NCBI GenBank assembly: GCA_030527665.1
Contig: JAUNAK010000001.1
Coordinates: 24,905 to 88,904, forward strand
From: Eubacteriales bacterium
GTDB taxonomy: Bacteria > Bacillota > Clostridia > Lachnospirales > Lachnospiraceae
Direction of reading: 5' to 3'
DNA: 64,000 nt
Shown here: piece by piece, positions 9,278-18,055 of the stretch
Position numbering within the stretch: the first letter of the stretch is position 1
Layout: every line of letters starts with the position of its first letter
Position numbers and translations under genes: made by a program
Notes under the pieces: generated by a model
The model's database searches: none
What the model saw: only the letters and a program-made list of their open reading frames with translations
Told to the model about the DNA's origin: nothing

Positions 9278-9991
9278 TTAATCAGCAACAGCATTTTTCA
9301 GATTCCACTTTCTGAATACGGAGTTTTCCGGCTCGATCCGCAGAGATACCAACTCTCCGTTTCTCGGATCCCGGAAGGAAAGACCCGCCGCACACAATGC
9401 CGGAAATCGGCAGATGCTTCCGCCTCCGTATTTTCGATCGCCGAGAATCGGCATTCCGGCATGCGAAAGCTGCAGGCGGATCTGGTGATGCCGTCCGCTC
9501 AGAAGGTGTACCTGCACAAGCGCCTCCTGCTCCGCTTCCCTGTATCCCAGACAGGTATAACGCAGCCTTGCCTCCTGGGCTCCCTCTTTTTTTGCATCAA
9601 CGATCTCCGACACATTTCTCTTCCGGTCAAAAGAGATATAGTCCGTCAGGCAAAGCTCCTCGTTTAACGCCTCCTGTACCTGTGCCTTTCCTTCGTTTGT
9701 TCTGCAGGAAACCGCTGCCAGATAGAGCTTTTCCATCTGCTGCTTCTGCAGCTGCTCCGACAGATCCGCGGCTGCCTTTTTGTTCTTTGCAAACAGAACG
9801 ATGCCTTCCACCGGCTGATCCAGACGATGGATCATGGCCAGATAGGGCCGTCGGCCGCCTTCGCCTCCGAGATATTTCAGCAGTGCATGCACCAGATCCA
9901 TCTCCCGGATATTTCTTGTCTCTGCCGCCAGCCCGGCAGGCTTATATACCGCCAGATAATCCGGCGTTTCTTTCAAGATTCGAAGTTCCAT
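9278..9991 (-). CDS. RluA-family pseudouridine synthase
   Basis: 237 aa from the ATG at 9991 (AGAGGAA 5 bases upstream). It contains the catalytic MIHRLDQPVEG motif of RluA-type synthases, in which the Asp attacks the uridine, plus VHLLSGRHHQIRLQLSH and ILGDRKYGG, all family hallmarks. No N-terminal S4 domain is present, so it is of the short type such as RluA/TruC. It should convert uridine to pseudouridine in rRNA or tRNA; the exact site cannot be read from sequence. It is separated by about 155 bases from the exported-protein gene downstream. Confidence 0.92.
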   Translation of the reverse strand: MELRILKETPDYLAVYKPAGLAAETRNIREMDLVHALLKYLGGEGGRRPYLAMIHRLDQPVEGIVLFAKNKKAAADLSEQLQKQQMEKLYLAAVSCRTNEGKAQVQEALNEELCLTDYISFDRKRNVSEIVDAKKEGAQEARLRYTCLGYREAEQEALVQVHLLSGRHHQIRLQLSHAGMPILGDRKYGGGSICRFPALCAAGLSFRDPRNGELVSLRIEPENSVFRKWNLKNAVAD

Positions 9992-10753
9992 TTTTATTCC
10001 TCTTCTGTCACACAGCAATCTTTGTTTGTATCACACACTCTGTAAAGCCCCCGACTGTTACGGGAATGCGGCGGTGATTATTCAACGTGTGAATAATTGT
10101 ACCAAGAAAAAACTTTGCAGGCTAGTATCGTTCCTTTCTTTCACAGACGCTTTCTGAGATAAAACGCAGATTCTGCAAAAGAATTCAGATTATATGCCAA
10201 AACAAACGGAGAGTTATAGAACAAACCGGCAGCCACTCCACACACGGCATCGATCCCCCGCATAAAAAGAAGCCTCCTACCCAAGTTCTGTCTGGATAAG
10301 AGGCTTCTGCGAATTCTTATTGTCTATATTCAATTGTGATGATTCGTTTCAAAAACAAAATAATCAATCATCCCGACTCGTCAGATCTCATCGATCTGCT
10401 AAAAAAATTATGTGAAGTATATGTGGTAGATATTCAATATGAAATTGCCGGCTTCACATTGCCTCTTCGCTCTGGATTCGGAATTCTTCTGCAGCCGAAT
10501 TCTCCGGGCCATTTATCTTCTCATATTAGAAAAGGCTTTTTATGTCGGGACCGTTATGCAATACCACTTTCATATTGAAGAAATTTCTCCGGTGGAGTAT
10601 CCATTGGCATGTCCTCCTGAAAGTATGCAGTGAAAGAATTCTTCCACTTGTTTTGTCTGCATCTCTGGATCCTTCTTCATAAGGATCAGTTTTTCTGTTT
10701 TTATGTATCCTCATCTTAGCTGACAGATGCCATTTTGTCAATAAGTTTTCTGA
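9992..10753. other. 762-base gap with no confident gene; possible decayed coding remnant
   Basis: Contains a minus-strand terminator (10264-10308). Between 10336 and 10633 the plus strand has two overlapping short open frames (80 and 64 codons) that look offset relative to each other, without ribosome sites. The minus strand has a strong AGGAGG followed by an 16-codon frame ending near 10547. None resembles a known protein. The most economical reading is decayed sequence or a long 3' region of the hydratase transcript. Confidence 0.4.
10264..10308 (-). terminator. Rho-independent terminator
   Basis: Minus-strand stem AGAAGCCTC / GAGGCTTCT with a 23-base loop followed by TTTT. It lies about 445 bases beyond the hydratase stop codon and is the first good terminator found for that transcript. 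Confidence 0.75.
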
Positions 10754-13048
10754 TTATTTATGTTCTCTGTAATAATTAATCAGACATCCATCCAGGATGA
10801 TTTCCCTCTCATCATCGGTCAGATCTCCGAGACGGAGTTCGAACGGTATCAGCTTGTCTTCACCAACCGTATACGCCGTGATCACTGCAGCTTTATCGAG
10901 TACTGCCTGACGGATACCCGGAACAAACAGATATTCTCCGTTCTTAAACGGCAGCTGTCCCTCTTCGATCAGGAACGGCAGCATACCCCAGTTGATCAGG
11001 TTGGAACGATATCTCTTGGTTGCATATTCGTTGGCAATATTTGCCCAGCCGCCAAGCACCTTCTGGCAGGAAGCAGCCTGCTCACGGGCAGAACCGTCAC
11101 CCGGTTTTACCGCAAAGATCGTGGAACCGACACCGATATTGCCTTTTCCAACCTCCGGATACTGTGTATGAACGGCTTCCATAACCGCCTTAAGTTCCGG
11201 AAGAGCTTCCAGCGGACAGCTGTCTGCTTCAATGGCTTTCTGTGCCTTCTGTACTTCCTTTGCACGGCCGACATACAGCGGATCTTTTCTGGAAAGTGCA
11301 AACTCGGCAAGTCCCAGCGGATTGGAACGATAAGAGGATGTCTCACCGGACGGAATCAGCTCATCGGTCGTCGTAACCGGATCGTGGATCTCGGAAACAA
11401 CTTTCAGAATCAGGTTCTCCGGAAGTGCGGACATCGCCGGCCAGTCCTTGATATTCGGACCGAAGCGTACATCGACCGATTTGTCTGCCTCGCCATGGCT
11501 GTCAAATACACGATGTGCATAAATATTGCTGTCAAAATGATAAACCGGACGGCGGTACTCTCCTGCAAATTCGGTTGCCGGAGTCAGATAACCCTGGTTT
11601 GCAGCGGTAGCCGCAATGGATCTAGCATCCATCAGTGCAACCGATGCGATCTGACCGTTCTGTACCTTCGAGCCTTCACGGTTCGGGAAGTTTCTTGTCG
11701 AGTGACGAATCGACAGATGATTGTTTGCCGGAGTATCACCTGCACCGAAGCAGGGACCGCAGAAGGCGGTTTTTACAATGGCACCGGTGGTCATCAGGTC
11801 TGCAAGCACTCCGTTGCGTGCCAGCTCGGTATAGATCGGTGTACTTGCCGGATATACGCTGAGCGTGAAGTCATCGCAGCCGATATACTGTCCGCGGAGA
11901 ATATCTGCCGCATCACAGATGTTCTCAAATCCGCCGCCTGCACAGCCGGCGATGATTCCCTGATCAACCAGAAGTCTTCCGTTATGCACCTTGTCCTTCA
12001 GAGTAAAATCAACCTTTCCGTCCAGAGATACCTGTGCACGCTTCTCTACATCATCGAGAATATCCATAAGGTTTGCATTGCACTCCTCGATCGTATACAC
12101 ATTGCTCGGATGGAACGGCATGGCGATCATCGGACGGATCTTGTCCAGTTCTACATAAATGCAGCCGTCATAATAGGTAACCGCACCCGGCTTCAGCTCT
12201 TTATATTCCTCCGGACGTCCATGCTCCGCATAGAAGCTGCGGATTTTCTCATCGGTCGTCCAGATCGAGGACAGACAGGTGGTCTCGGTAGTCATAACAT
12301 CCACACCGATACGGAAATCCGCAGACAGATTCTCAACACCCGGTCCGACAAATTCCATAACCTTGTTCTTGACATAACCATTGGCAAAAACCGCACCTAT
12401 AATTGCCAGAGCAACGTCCTGCGGACCAACACCCGGAACCGGCTTTCCTGTCATATAAACAGCAACCACCCCCGGTTTTGCAATATCATAGGTCTTGCTC
12501 AGCAGCTGCTTAACAAGCTCCGGACCGCCCTCTCCCATGGCCATCGTTCCAAGTGCACCGTAGCGGGTATGGGAATCCGATCCAAGGATCATTCTTCCAC
12601 CGCCGGCAAGCATCTCGCGGGCATACTGGTGAATGACTGCCTGGTGCGGCGGAACATAGATGCCGCCGTAGCGTTTTGCACAGGACAGGCCAAACATATG
12701 GTCATCCTCATTGATCGTACCGCCTACCGCGCACAGCGAGTTGTGACAGTTGGTCAGTACATAGGGAATCGGGAATTTCTCCAGACCGGACGCTCTTGCG
12801 GTCTGAATGATACCGACAAAGGTAATATCATGAGATACCATTTTATCGAATTTGATACGAAGGTCCTTCATATTTCCGGAGGTATTATGTGCCTCCAGAA
12901 TGCGATAGGCCATCGTCTCTTCTCCTGCTGCTTCTTTACCGACCGTTTTTCCGGTCTCCTGTACAAGCCTTTTCTCCGCATCCGGTCCGTCCGGGATAAC
13001 CGTACTGTTATTTACCAGATATACGCCGCCATTTTCCAATCGGATCAT
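10754..13048 (-). CDS. Aconitase-family hydratase (YbhJ-like)
   Basis: 764 aa. Iron-sulfur ligands are recognisable: Cys369 in [11 protein letters not shown] and Cys430/Cys433 in the FCGPCFGAG motif, with SDSHT (157-161) of the active site and a swivel domain near the C terminus. It should carry a 4Fe-4S cluster and hydrate/dehydrate an organic acid. Several diagnostic stretches differ from classical aconitase (no GSCTNS at the first Cys), so it resembles the uncharacterised YbhJ-type hydratases and the substrate is uncertain. No other TCA-cycle gene is nearby. GGAGG lies 7-8 bases before the ATG. Confidence 0.85.
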   Translation of the reverse strand: MIRLENGGVYLVNNSTVIPDGPDAEKRLVQETGKTVGKEAAGEETMAYRILEAHNTSGNMKDLRIKFDKMVSHDITFVGIIQTARASGLEKFPIPYVLTNCHNSLCAVGGTINEDDHMFGLSCAKRYGGIYVPPHQAVIHQYAREMLAGGGRMILGSDSHTRYGALGTMAMGEGGPELVKQLLSKTYDIAKPGVVAVYMTGKPVPGVGPQDVALAIIGAVFANGYVKNKVMEFVGPGVENLSADFRIGVDVMTTETTCLSSIWTTDEKIRSFYAEHGRPEEYKELKPGAVTYYDGCIYVELDKIRPMIAMPFHPSNVYTIEECNANLMDILDDVEKRAQVSLDGKVDFTLKDKVHNGRLLVDQGIIAGCAGGGFENICDAADILRGQYIGCDDFTLSVYPASTPIYTELARNGVLADLMTTGAIVKTAFCGPCFGAGDTPANNHLSIRHSTRNFPNREGSKVQNGQIASVALMDARSIAATAANQGYLTPATEFAGEYRRPVYHFDSNIYAHRVFDSHGEADKSVDVRFGPNIKDWPAMSALPENLILKVVSEIHDPVTTTDELIPSGETSSYRSNPLGLAEFALSRKDPLYVGRAKEVQKAQKAIEADSCPLEALPELKAVMEAVHTQYPEVGKGNIGVGSTIFAVKPGDGSAREQAASCQKVLGGWANIANEYATKRYRSNLINWGMLPFLIEEGQLPFKNGEYLFVPGIRQAVLDKAAVITAYTVGEDKLIPFELRLGDLTDDEREIILDGCLINYYREHK

Positions 13049-13208
13049 AGGAATCCTCCTTGCTGCTCTTCCTTAAAAAAAACAAAGGCTTCTGTCATTC
13101 AGAAACTGCCGACGCTTCCCGGAACGAGATCCGGATCGTAAAAGCGGATTCCGTCAGAATCAAATTTCTGCAAAAGCCCTCTTCGATTGCAATTTTCGCA
13201 TCCATCAT

Positions 13209-13237
13209 ATATTATTTACAGTAATTTAGCAAGTTAA
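13209..13237 (-). promoter_or_regulatory. Likely promoter of the hydratase gene
   Basis: Minus-strand TTAACT, 17-base spacer, TAATAT; about 160 bases before the hydratase ATG. Confidence 0.5.
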
Positions 13238-13309
13238 CGCGCTTCATCGGCGCATTTTTTATTGCTGCAGTCTTCTGCAATAACCTACAGCAAAGGAGCC
13301 TCTGTCATT

Positions 13310-13585
13310 ATGCGTATCTGGGGAAAAATATTTGAAAACAATCATATGTTAAAAGATACTACTGTCACAGATGACCGTCCGGACACCCGCACGCACAAGA
13401 TTTTTCGTGCCCTGGAGGAGATCTGTCATGAATTTGATCTCAGCGTGCCTGTATGGCTGGATTCCAATGTTCGTGATTTTCAAAAAAATAAAAAGGTCCG
13501 CTTTACAAGAGACAATTTCGTCGGAGACAGCATCGATTTTGATTATCTGGAAATGCAGGTTCTGGAGGAAGACAGCCTGTATTAA
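13310..13585 (+). CDS. Small acidic protein of unknown function (91 aa)
   Basis: Plus-strand gene; the ATG at 13310 is preferred over the longer frame because AAAGGAG lies 10 bases upstream. The protein starts MRIWGKIFENNHMLKD and contains RTHKIFRALEEICHEFDLSVPVWLD and a C-terminal FVGDSIDFDYLEMQVLEED stretch. It has no transmembrane segment or signal peptide. Codon use and the good ribosome site support a real gene. I do not recognise the family. It is divergent from the hydratase gene and upstream of murG, separated from murG by a palindromic element. Confidence 0.75.
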   Translation: MRIWGKIFENNHMLKDTTVTDDRPDTRTHKIFRALEEICHEFDLSVPVWLDSNVRDFQKNKKVRFTRDNFVGDSIDFDYLEMQVLEEDSLY

Positions 13586-13590
13586 GCAGC

Positions 13591-13680
13591 TTTATCTCAG
13601 TCGAGAAGACTCCCACTTCTGCAAGTGGTGAGCAATTACAAGATCAACGCAGTGGGAGTCCAATCTCCGACTGAGATAAA
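13591..13680. repeat. 90-bp nested palindromic element (IS200/IS605-end-like or MITE-like)
   Basis: Outer 13-bp perfect arms tttatctcagtcg (13591-13603) and cgactgagataaa (13668-13680). Inner perfect 10-bp arms gactcccact (13608-13617) and agtgggagtc (13651-13660). A further small hairpin ccacttctgcaagtgg (13613-13628) competes with the inner arm. No T-tract follows, so it is not an ordinary terminator. The layout resembles the subterminal hairpins of IS200/IS605-type ends or a palindrome-associated element; no transposase is nearby. Confidence 0.6.
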
Positions 13681-13772
13681 CGCTCCACAGGGATGCACAG
13701 GGATTTGCGCCAGGTCTCGCAGAGCTCGACTTAAATAATCAGCAGATGAGTTAACGGTATTCCCTGCCTGAC

Positions 13773-13801
13773 TTGACTTTAGCAGGTATGCAGAATACTA
13801 T
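13773..13801 (+). promoter_or_regulatory. murG promoter
   Basis: TTGACT (13773-13778), 17-base spacer, TACTAT (13796-13801). A leader of about 110 bases follows with a GCAAAC/GTTTGC hairpin near 13807-13830 and a weak GGC..CAC/GTGCC stem ending in TTTTT near 13863, which could attenuate. Confidence 0.75.
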
Positions 13802-13913
13802 AGTAGGGCAAACAAACACAACGGTTTGCAGGCAATTCAGGCAATATCACCGGCAGTGCCTTTTTCTATGATCGGTACTGCTGTTCTATACAATTACTAT
13901 CAGGAGAAACTAT

Positions 13914-14978
13914 ATGAAGCATATCGTACTCACCGGCGGCGGTACTGCCGGTCATGTAACACCGAATATCGCATTGATACCTGCTCTCAAAAAAGCAGGC
14001 TATGAAATTTCCTACATTGGTTCTTATAACGGTATGGAGAAACAGCTGATTGAAGCAGAAGGAATTCCTTATTACGGAATTGCCACCGGAAAGCTGCGCC
14101 GCTATATGGATATCAAAAACTTTACCGATCCGTTCCGTGTTCTGAAGGGAATCGTGGAAGCCAGACGGCTGATCCGCCGACTGAAACCGGACGTTGTCTT
14201 TTCCAAGGGCGGATTTGTTGCTGTTCCGGTCGTTCTGGCTTCCGGAAAGCAGCATGTACCGACTCTGATCCATGAATCCGATATGACACCGGGTCTTGCT
14301 AACCGCATCTGCATTCCGTATGCCACAAAGGTCTGCTGCAATTTCCCGGAAACCGCAGCAAATATCCCGAATCAGAAAGCAGTCGTCACCGGAACACCTC
14401 TGCGCGCAGAGCTTTTGAAAGGCGATGCCGAGAAGGGAAGAGCCTTCACCGGCCTTACCGCCGACAAACCGGTCATTCTGGTCATGGGCGGAAGTCTTGG
14501 TTCCGTAAATGTCAACAACAGCATTCGCGGTGCCCTGGATGAACTTCTCAAAAACTTCCAGATCGTTCATCTCTGCGGAAAAGATCATCTGGATGCAGAT
14601 CTTGAGGGAACCGAAGGTTATCGCCAGTATGAATATATCCGCGAGGAACTGCCGGATCTTTTTGCAATGTGTGACTATGTAATTTCCCGCGCCGGCGCGA
14701 ATGCAATCTGTGAGCTGCTTGCACTGGCCAAACCGAATATCCTGATCCCGCTTTCTGCACAGGCAAGCCGCGGCGATCAGATTCTCAATGCGCATTCTTT
14801 TGAAAAACAGGGATTCAGCATTGTACTGGAAGAAGAGAATCTTACCAAAGAAACACTTCTGGATGCCGTTGAAAAATTAACGGTAAATAAAGAAATGTAC
14901 ATCCGGGCTATGACCGGAAGCGGCCATACCGATGCAATCGAAACGATTCTTTCGCTGATAGAAGAGATTTCAAAATAA
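13914..14978 (+). CDS. murG: UDP-N-acetylglucosamine--lipid I GlcNAc transferase
   Basis: 354 aa GT28 glycosyltransferase that makes lipid II from lipid I on the inner face of the membrane. The N-terminal LTGGGTAGHVTPN loop, FSKGGFVAVPV, a GGSLGSVNVNNSI diphosphate loop and the C-terminal AGANAICELLALAKPNILIPL nucleotide-binding motif (read as SRAGANAIC, ELLALAKPN) are all MurG hallmarks. It is a single gene, away from the mur/fts cluster, which is common in Clostridia. AGGAG lies 9 bases before the ATG, and a bidirectional terminator follows. Confidence 0.96.
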   Translation: MKHIVLTGGGTAGHVTPNIALIPALKKAGYEISYIGSYNGMEKQLIEAEGIPYYGIATGKLRRYMDIKNFTDPFRVLKGIVEARRLIRRLKPDVVFSKGGFVAVPVVLASGKQHVPTLIHESDMTPGLANRICIPYATKVCCNFPETAANIPNQKAVVTGTPLRAELLKGDAEKGRAFTGLTADKPVILVMGGSLGSVNVNNSIRGALDELLKNFQIVHLCGKDHLDADLEGTEGYRQYEYIREELPDLFAMCDYVISRAGANAICELLALAKPNILIPLSAQASRGDQILNAHSFEKQGFSIVLEEENLTKETLLDAVEKLTVNKEMYIRAMTGSGHTDAIETILSLIEEISK

Positions 14979-14991
14979 TGACAGAAAAACA

Positions 14992-15041
14992 GGGCTTTCG
15001 CACGTATAGAAACATTTCTATATCCATGCGAAAGCCCTTTA
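14992..15041. terminator. Bidirectional terminator between murG and the HIT gene
   Basis: Long stem gggctttcgca / tgcgaaagccc with an inner tatagaaa / tttctata stem, then TTTATATTTATT on the plus strand. It serves convergent murG and the HIT-family gene. Confidence 0.85.
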
Positions 15042-15047
15042 TATTTA

Positions 15048-15458
15048 TTATTTCAGACACGCTGCCTTCTCAAGAATTTCCTTTTTCACTTCTTCGGAAA
15101 GCGTACCCGGTTTCCAGGTGACGCCGGCATGATCTCCGACATATCGGGGAATCAGGTGCATATGAAAATGGAAAACAGTCTGGCCAGCCGGCTCTCCATT
15201 GTTCTGCACAATATTGTAACCGTCGCAGGGAATGGCCTCCATCATACATGTAACAATTTTCTTTGCGAGGATCATAGCTTTTCCTGCCAGATCTTCCGGA
15301 AGTTCTGTAATATCCTTATAGTGCTGTTTCGGAAGAATCAGTGCATGACCTTTGGTAGCCGGACCAAGATCCAGAATCACACGAAATTCATCGTCCTCGT
15401 AAATAGTTGCTGATGGAATGTCACCTGCTGCAATCTTGCAGAAAATACAATCACTCAT
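15048..15458 (-). CDS. HIT-family (Hint-like) nucleotide-binding hydrolase
   Basis: 136 aa from the ATG at 15458 (GGAGG 8 bases upstream). Contains the histidine triad H97-F-H99-M-H101 in TVFHFHMHLIPRY and an N-terminal C4-x-x-C7 pair (CIFCKI) that can bind zinc together with a His. Hint proteins hydrolyse nucleoside phosphoramidates and adenylates. It is monocistronic, convergent with murG. Confidence 0.93.
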   Translation of the reverse strand: MSDCIFCKIAAGDIPSATIYEDDEFRVILDLGPATKGHALILPKQHYKDITELPEDLAGKAMILAKKIVTCMMEAIPCDGYNIVQNNGEPAGQTVFHFHMHLIPRYVGDHAGVTWKPGTLSEEVKKEILEKAACLK

Positions 15459-15718
15459 GTCTTTGTCCTCCGTTTCCGGTTTCTCATCATTGGAAACCAC
15501 ATCTTCCTGTCAAGTATACTACGCTGTTATAAAACGGGCAAATACGTATCTTCCTGCAATTCATTTGCAGCAACTTAATTATATCGTTCGTATATATATG
15601 TTTTCAAGAACCGTTTATTGTATATATATGTTCGATAAACAGCCTTTGTAAACCTCTCATGGCATCTCATGACAGTTATCGATAAAATCATATGCCTCCT
15701 GCTTCAGAGAAATTCTGC
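15459..15718. other. AT-rich intergenic region with a 13-bp direct repeat
   Basis: Holds the HIT gene promoter region and the 3' end region of the Tad operon. The 13-mer gtatatatatgtt occurs at 15590-15602 and again at 15620-15632 (30-base period), which could hold overlapping -10 boxes. No gene seen. Confidence 0.4.
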
Positions 15719-17191
15719 TTACAGATTATCTTCCTTTTCAAGCGCGCTTCTCCCTTCGTTCGATTCTCCTCTGCTCAGATATGTAAAAGACAGATCCGCA
15801 AACACCAGCCGGTCTCCGTCTGCAAGCGGCCGCATCTCTTCATCGCTGATCCACTCTCCGTTTACCTTCGTTCCGTTTCGGGAGTTCAGATCGGTTAAAC
15901 GATAGGCAGCACCATCCCACAGAAGCCGCGCATGAACACGGCTTACCGCTGCCGACTGCAAAATGATCTGTGCGGCAGCAGCATTCTTTCCGATCACATA
16001 GCTGTCCTGTACAAGCAGAATTGCCGTACTTCCGTTCTCTTCGATCTTCCCGTCTGTTTTTTCTCCCGGATGAAGAGGAATCAGCCGTGCCCGCTCCTTA
16101 CGAATGAGTGAAAATTCCGGCGGCTTTCCCAGACAGATCGTTTCTGCATTTCCATTGATCTCACGGGAGACCTGCCGCACATCAGGATTACTTTCTTTAT
16201 TTCTTATTCTATTCCGTTCGGTGTTCCTCTGTTCTTCAAATACGGCTTCCCGTCCGCTGTCAGCATCTGCCTTCGTAAGCGTCCCGGCACCATCCTCCCT
16301 CAACGCAATAAAATCAGAAAAACTTTCCTGCTCCCATGCGGAAATTTTTTCCGATTCCCCGTTTTTCGCACACGTTTCCTTCCATCTGTCCTCCTGTATT
16401 CTTTTCCTCTCCTCTTTTCTTCTTTGCCGCTCCGCTTTTCTCCTTTTCCGTTCTTCACGTCTTCGGAGACGCTTCGCTCTTTTTTCTGCCTTTCTTTCCG
16501 CTCTTTGTATACGCCATCTTTCCAGCAATCCGAATAAGCCGGAGCAGATCACGCGATTTTTTTCCGGCTGCACCTCCTGAAAAAACAGCTCTGCATCCGG
16601 TGTCTCCGCATCTGCTTTTCTGTTTTCCTCTCTGCCGTCCTCTTCCTCATCCAGCAATTCAGGAAGTTCCGGAAAAGAACGGGGATCCCCGATTCCGTCC
16701 ACACACCGCTGGTAAAAAGAATACCCCAGCACAACGGCTTTCCGGTCCCTGTGATCCAGTCTGGGAAGCAGACTTTCTCCAAAGGCTCTGCAGCTGTCCG
16801 AAAAATCCGCATCCATTGCCGGGCAATAGACAAAGGAAAACCTTCGTTCCTTCCGATCCATATAGATCCACTCCGGCTGCAGCCCCAGGTGATCCTGGTC
16901 CAGCAGATATTCATTCACGCTCCGCAGTGCCTCTGACAGATCCGCAAACAGCCGCTCCAGCAGTTTACGATCCGCCGGACTGTTTTCCAGCATCTGCTTC
17001 AGCGATGTTTTTCCTGTAATATCATACCAGAACCGCATCTGCTGATCGATCTCCCGTATTCTGCAGTTCAAAAATCCCGGAATATCGTTCTCCGTGATCA
17101 TATGAATCTGGTAGGCATCCCGATCCATCTCCATTCCTTCCGAAAATACCAGCCAGGAATGGTAGGGATCCTTGCTTATCTCTGTCCTCAT
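15719..17191 (-). CDS. FHA-domain protein with DUF6382-like N terminus, last gene of the Tad locus
   Basis: 490 aa. The N-terminal about 175 residues match the DUF6382-type domain seen in Clostridial Tad loci. A very basic stretch of Arg/Lys/Glu follows (about 226-272, likely a charged helix), then a linker, and a C-terminal FHA domain (about 396-472) with SRVHA and NSRNGT signatures that bind phosphothreonine. No transmembrane segment. Its place at the end of the pilus operon suggests it ties pilus assembly to Ser/Thr phosphorylation or acts as a scaffold at the membrane; this is inference. The start ATG is followed downstream of TadE by a 13-base gap. Confidence 0.85.
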   Translation of the reverse strand: MRTEISKDPYHSWLVFSEGMEMDRDAYQIHMITENDIPGFLNCRIREIDQQMRFWYDITGKTSLKQMLENSPADRKLLERLFADLSEALRSVNEYLLDQDHLGLQPEWIYMDRKERRFSFVYCPAMDADFSDSCRAFGESLLPRLDHRDRKAVVLGYSFYQRCVDGIGDPRSFPELPELLDEEEDGREENRKADAETPDAELFFQEVQPEKNRVICSGLFGLLERWRIQRAERKAEKRAKRLRRREERKRRKAERQRRKEERKRIQEDRWKETCAKNGESEKISAWEQESFSDFIALREDGAGTLTKADADSGREAVFEEQRNTERNRIRNKESNPDVRQVSREINGNAETICLGKPPEFSLIRKERARLIPLHPGEKTDGKIEENGSTAILLVQDSYVIGKNAAAAQIILQSAAVSRVHARLLWDGAAYRLTDLNSRNGTKVNGEWISDEEMRPLADGDRLVFADLSFTYLSRGESNEGRSALEKEDNL

Positions 17192-17204
17192 ATCACTCTC
17201 CTGA

Positions 17205-17666
17205 TTATCCTTTCCACCTTTCCCGCAGCTGCTCTGCCGGATGTACCCTTTCCTTATTTTCCCTTATTTCCAGCAAAAACCATTTTCCTCCAAAGGAACG
17301 AAATATCTGTCCATTCACATAGACCACGGTTTCTCCTCCTGTCCACTGTACGGAAATATCAGGGCGCATGCCCGGAACCGGCTGCTCCCGAACCCGTTCC
17401 TCCATTCGTTCCCATGCCGCTGCATACGGATCTTCTGTTACCGAATGCCAGCCGCTCCCCTTCAGGACACTTTCACATGCTGCCGCCCGATACCAGCTCC
17501 GATTGTGAACCGTAAATAACAGAAGAAGCAGCAGGAATACGACCGTTACGATCATCGGAATCAGAAAAGAAGCTTCCACTGTCATACTCCCCCGTATCCA
17601 ATCTCTTCTGCTGTTTTCTTTTTTATATGTACGTTTCTTTTCTGCGCAGCTCCGCAAATCCATCAC
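17205..17666 (-). CDS. TadE-like minor pseudopilin
   Basis: 153 aa. A short basic N terminus is followed by GSMTVEASFLIPMIV and a single hydrophobic helix (about residues 27-52), the TadE pattern in which the Glu after the cleavage site is conserved. The exported part is small (about 100 aa). It follows the A24 peptidase-like gene by two bases; the frame opens with GTG-ATG and the AGAGGTG site is very close to it, so the exact start is uncertain. Expected to be processed by a prepilin peptidase and inserted in the Tad assembly complex. Confidence 0.82.
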   Translation of the reverse strand: MMDLRSCAEKKRTYKKENSRRDWIRGSMTVEASFLIPMIVTVVFLLLLLLFTVHNRSWYRAAACESVLKGSGWHSVTEDPYAAAWERMEERVREQPVPGMRPDISVQWTGGETVVYVNGQIFRSFGGKWFLLEIRENKERVHPAEQLRERWKG

Positions 17667-17668
17667 CT

Positions 17669-18055
17669 CTATAATAATTCAAGCAAAACCGAAAGCAGAA
17701 ATCCGACAAGTACAAAAGGTATAAACGGAAGCTGTCTTCTTCCGGTCAGCATCCCATAGCTAAAACACAGAACACAGCCAAAGCAAAGCAGCTGCAGGAT
17801 CCGTACCAGATCTGTGCAGCAGCCCGCCGCCAGCAAAACGATTCCATCCCCGGCTCCGACTTCCGCTCCCGCAAGAGAAAATCCAAGAAACAAAAGTCCC
17901 GGAAGCAGATTTTCCATACAAAATGTATGTCCACCAATTCCATGCAGCAGACCGATCACTCCCAACAGACCGGTATAGGCCGGAAGGATCTCCATTCGCT
18001 TCTGATCCTCATATGCGTTGGGAACAAGAAGCAGCAGAAGAAGCAGATCATCCAT
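17669..18055 (-). CDS. Small A24-type prepilin peptidase-like membrane protein
   Basis: 128 aa, almost entirely hydrophobic (about four membrane helices). Two candidate catalytic aspartates lie where A24 peptidases have them: Asp17 in AYEDQKRMEI and Asp70 in VGAGDGIVLL (the GxGD motif). It overlaps the preceding pseudopilin gene by 8 bases and is followed by another pseudopilin after 2 bases. A second, longer A24 peptidase opens the same locus, so this one may process the TadE-like proteins. The first motif is divergent, so activity is not certain. Confidence 0.75.
   Translation of the reverse strand: MDDLLLLLLLVPNAYEDQKRMEILPAYTGLLGVIGLLHGIGGHTFCMENLLPGLLFLGFSLAGAEVGAGDGIVLLAAGCCTDLVRILQLLCFGCVLCFSYGMLTGRRQLPFIPFVLVGFLLSVLLELL

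Noticed and set aside
10336-10633. Two overlapping plus-strand frames (80 and 64 codons)
   Set aside because: No ribosome site, no recognised family, and offset frames; kept only as part of the gap description.
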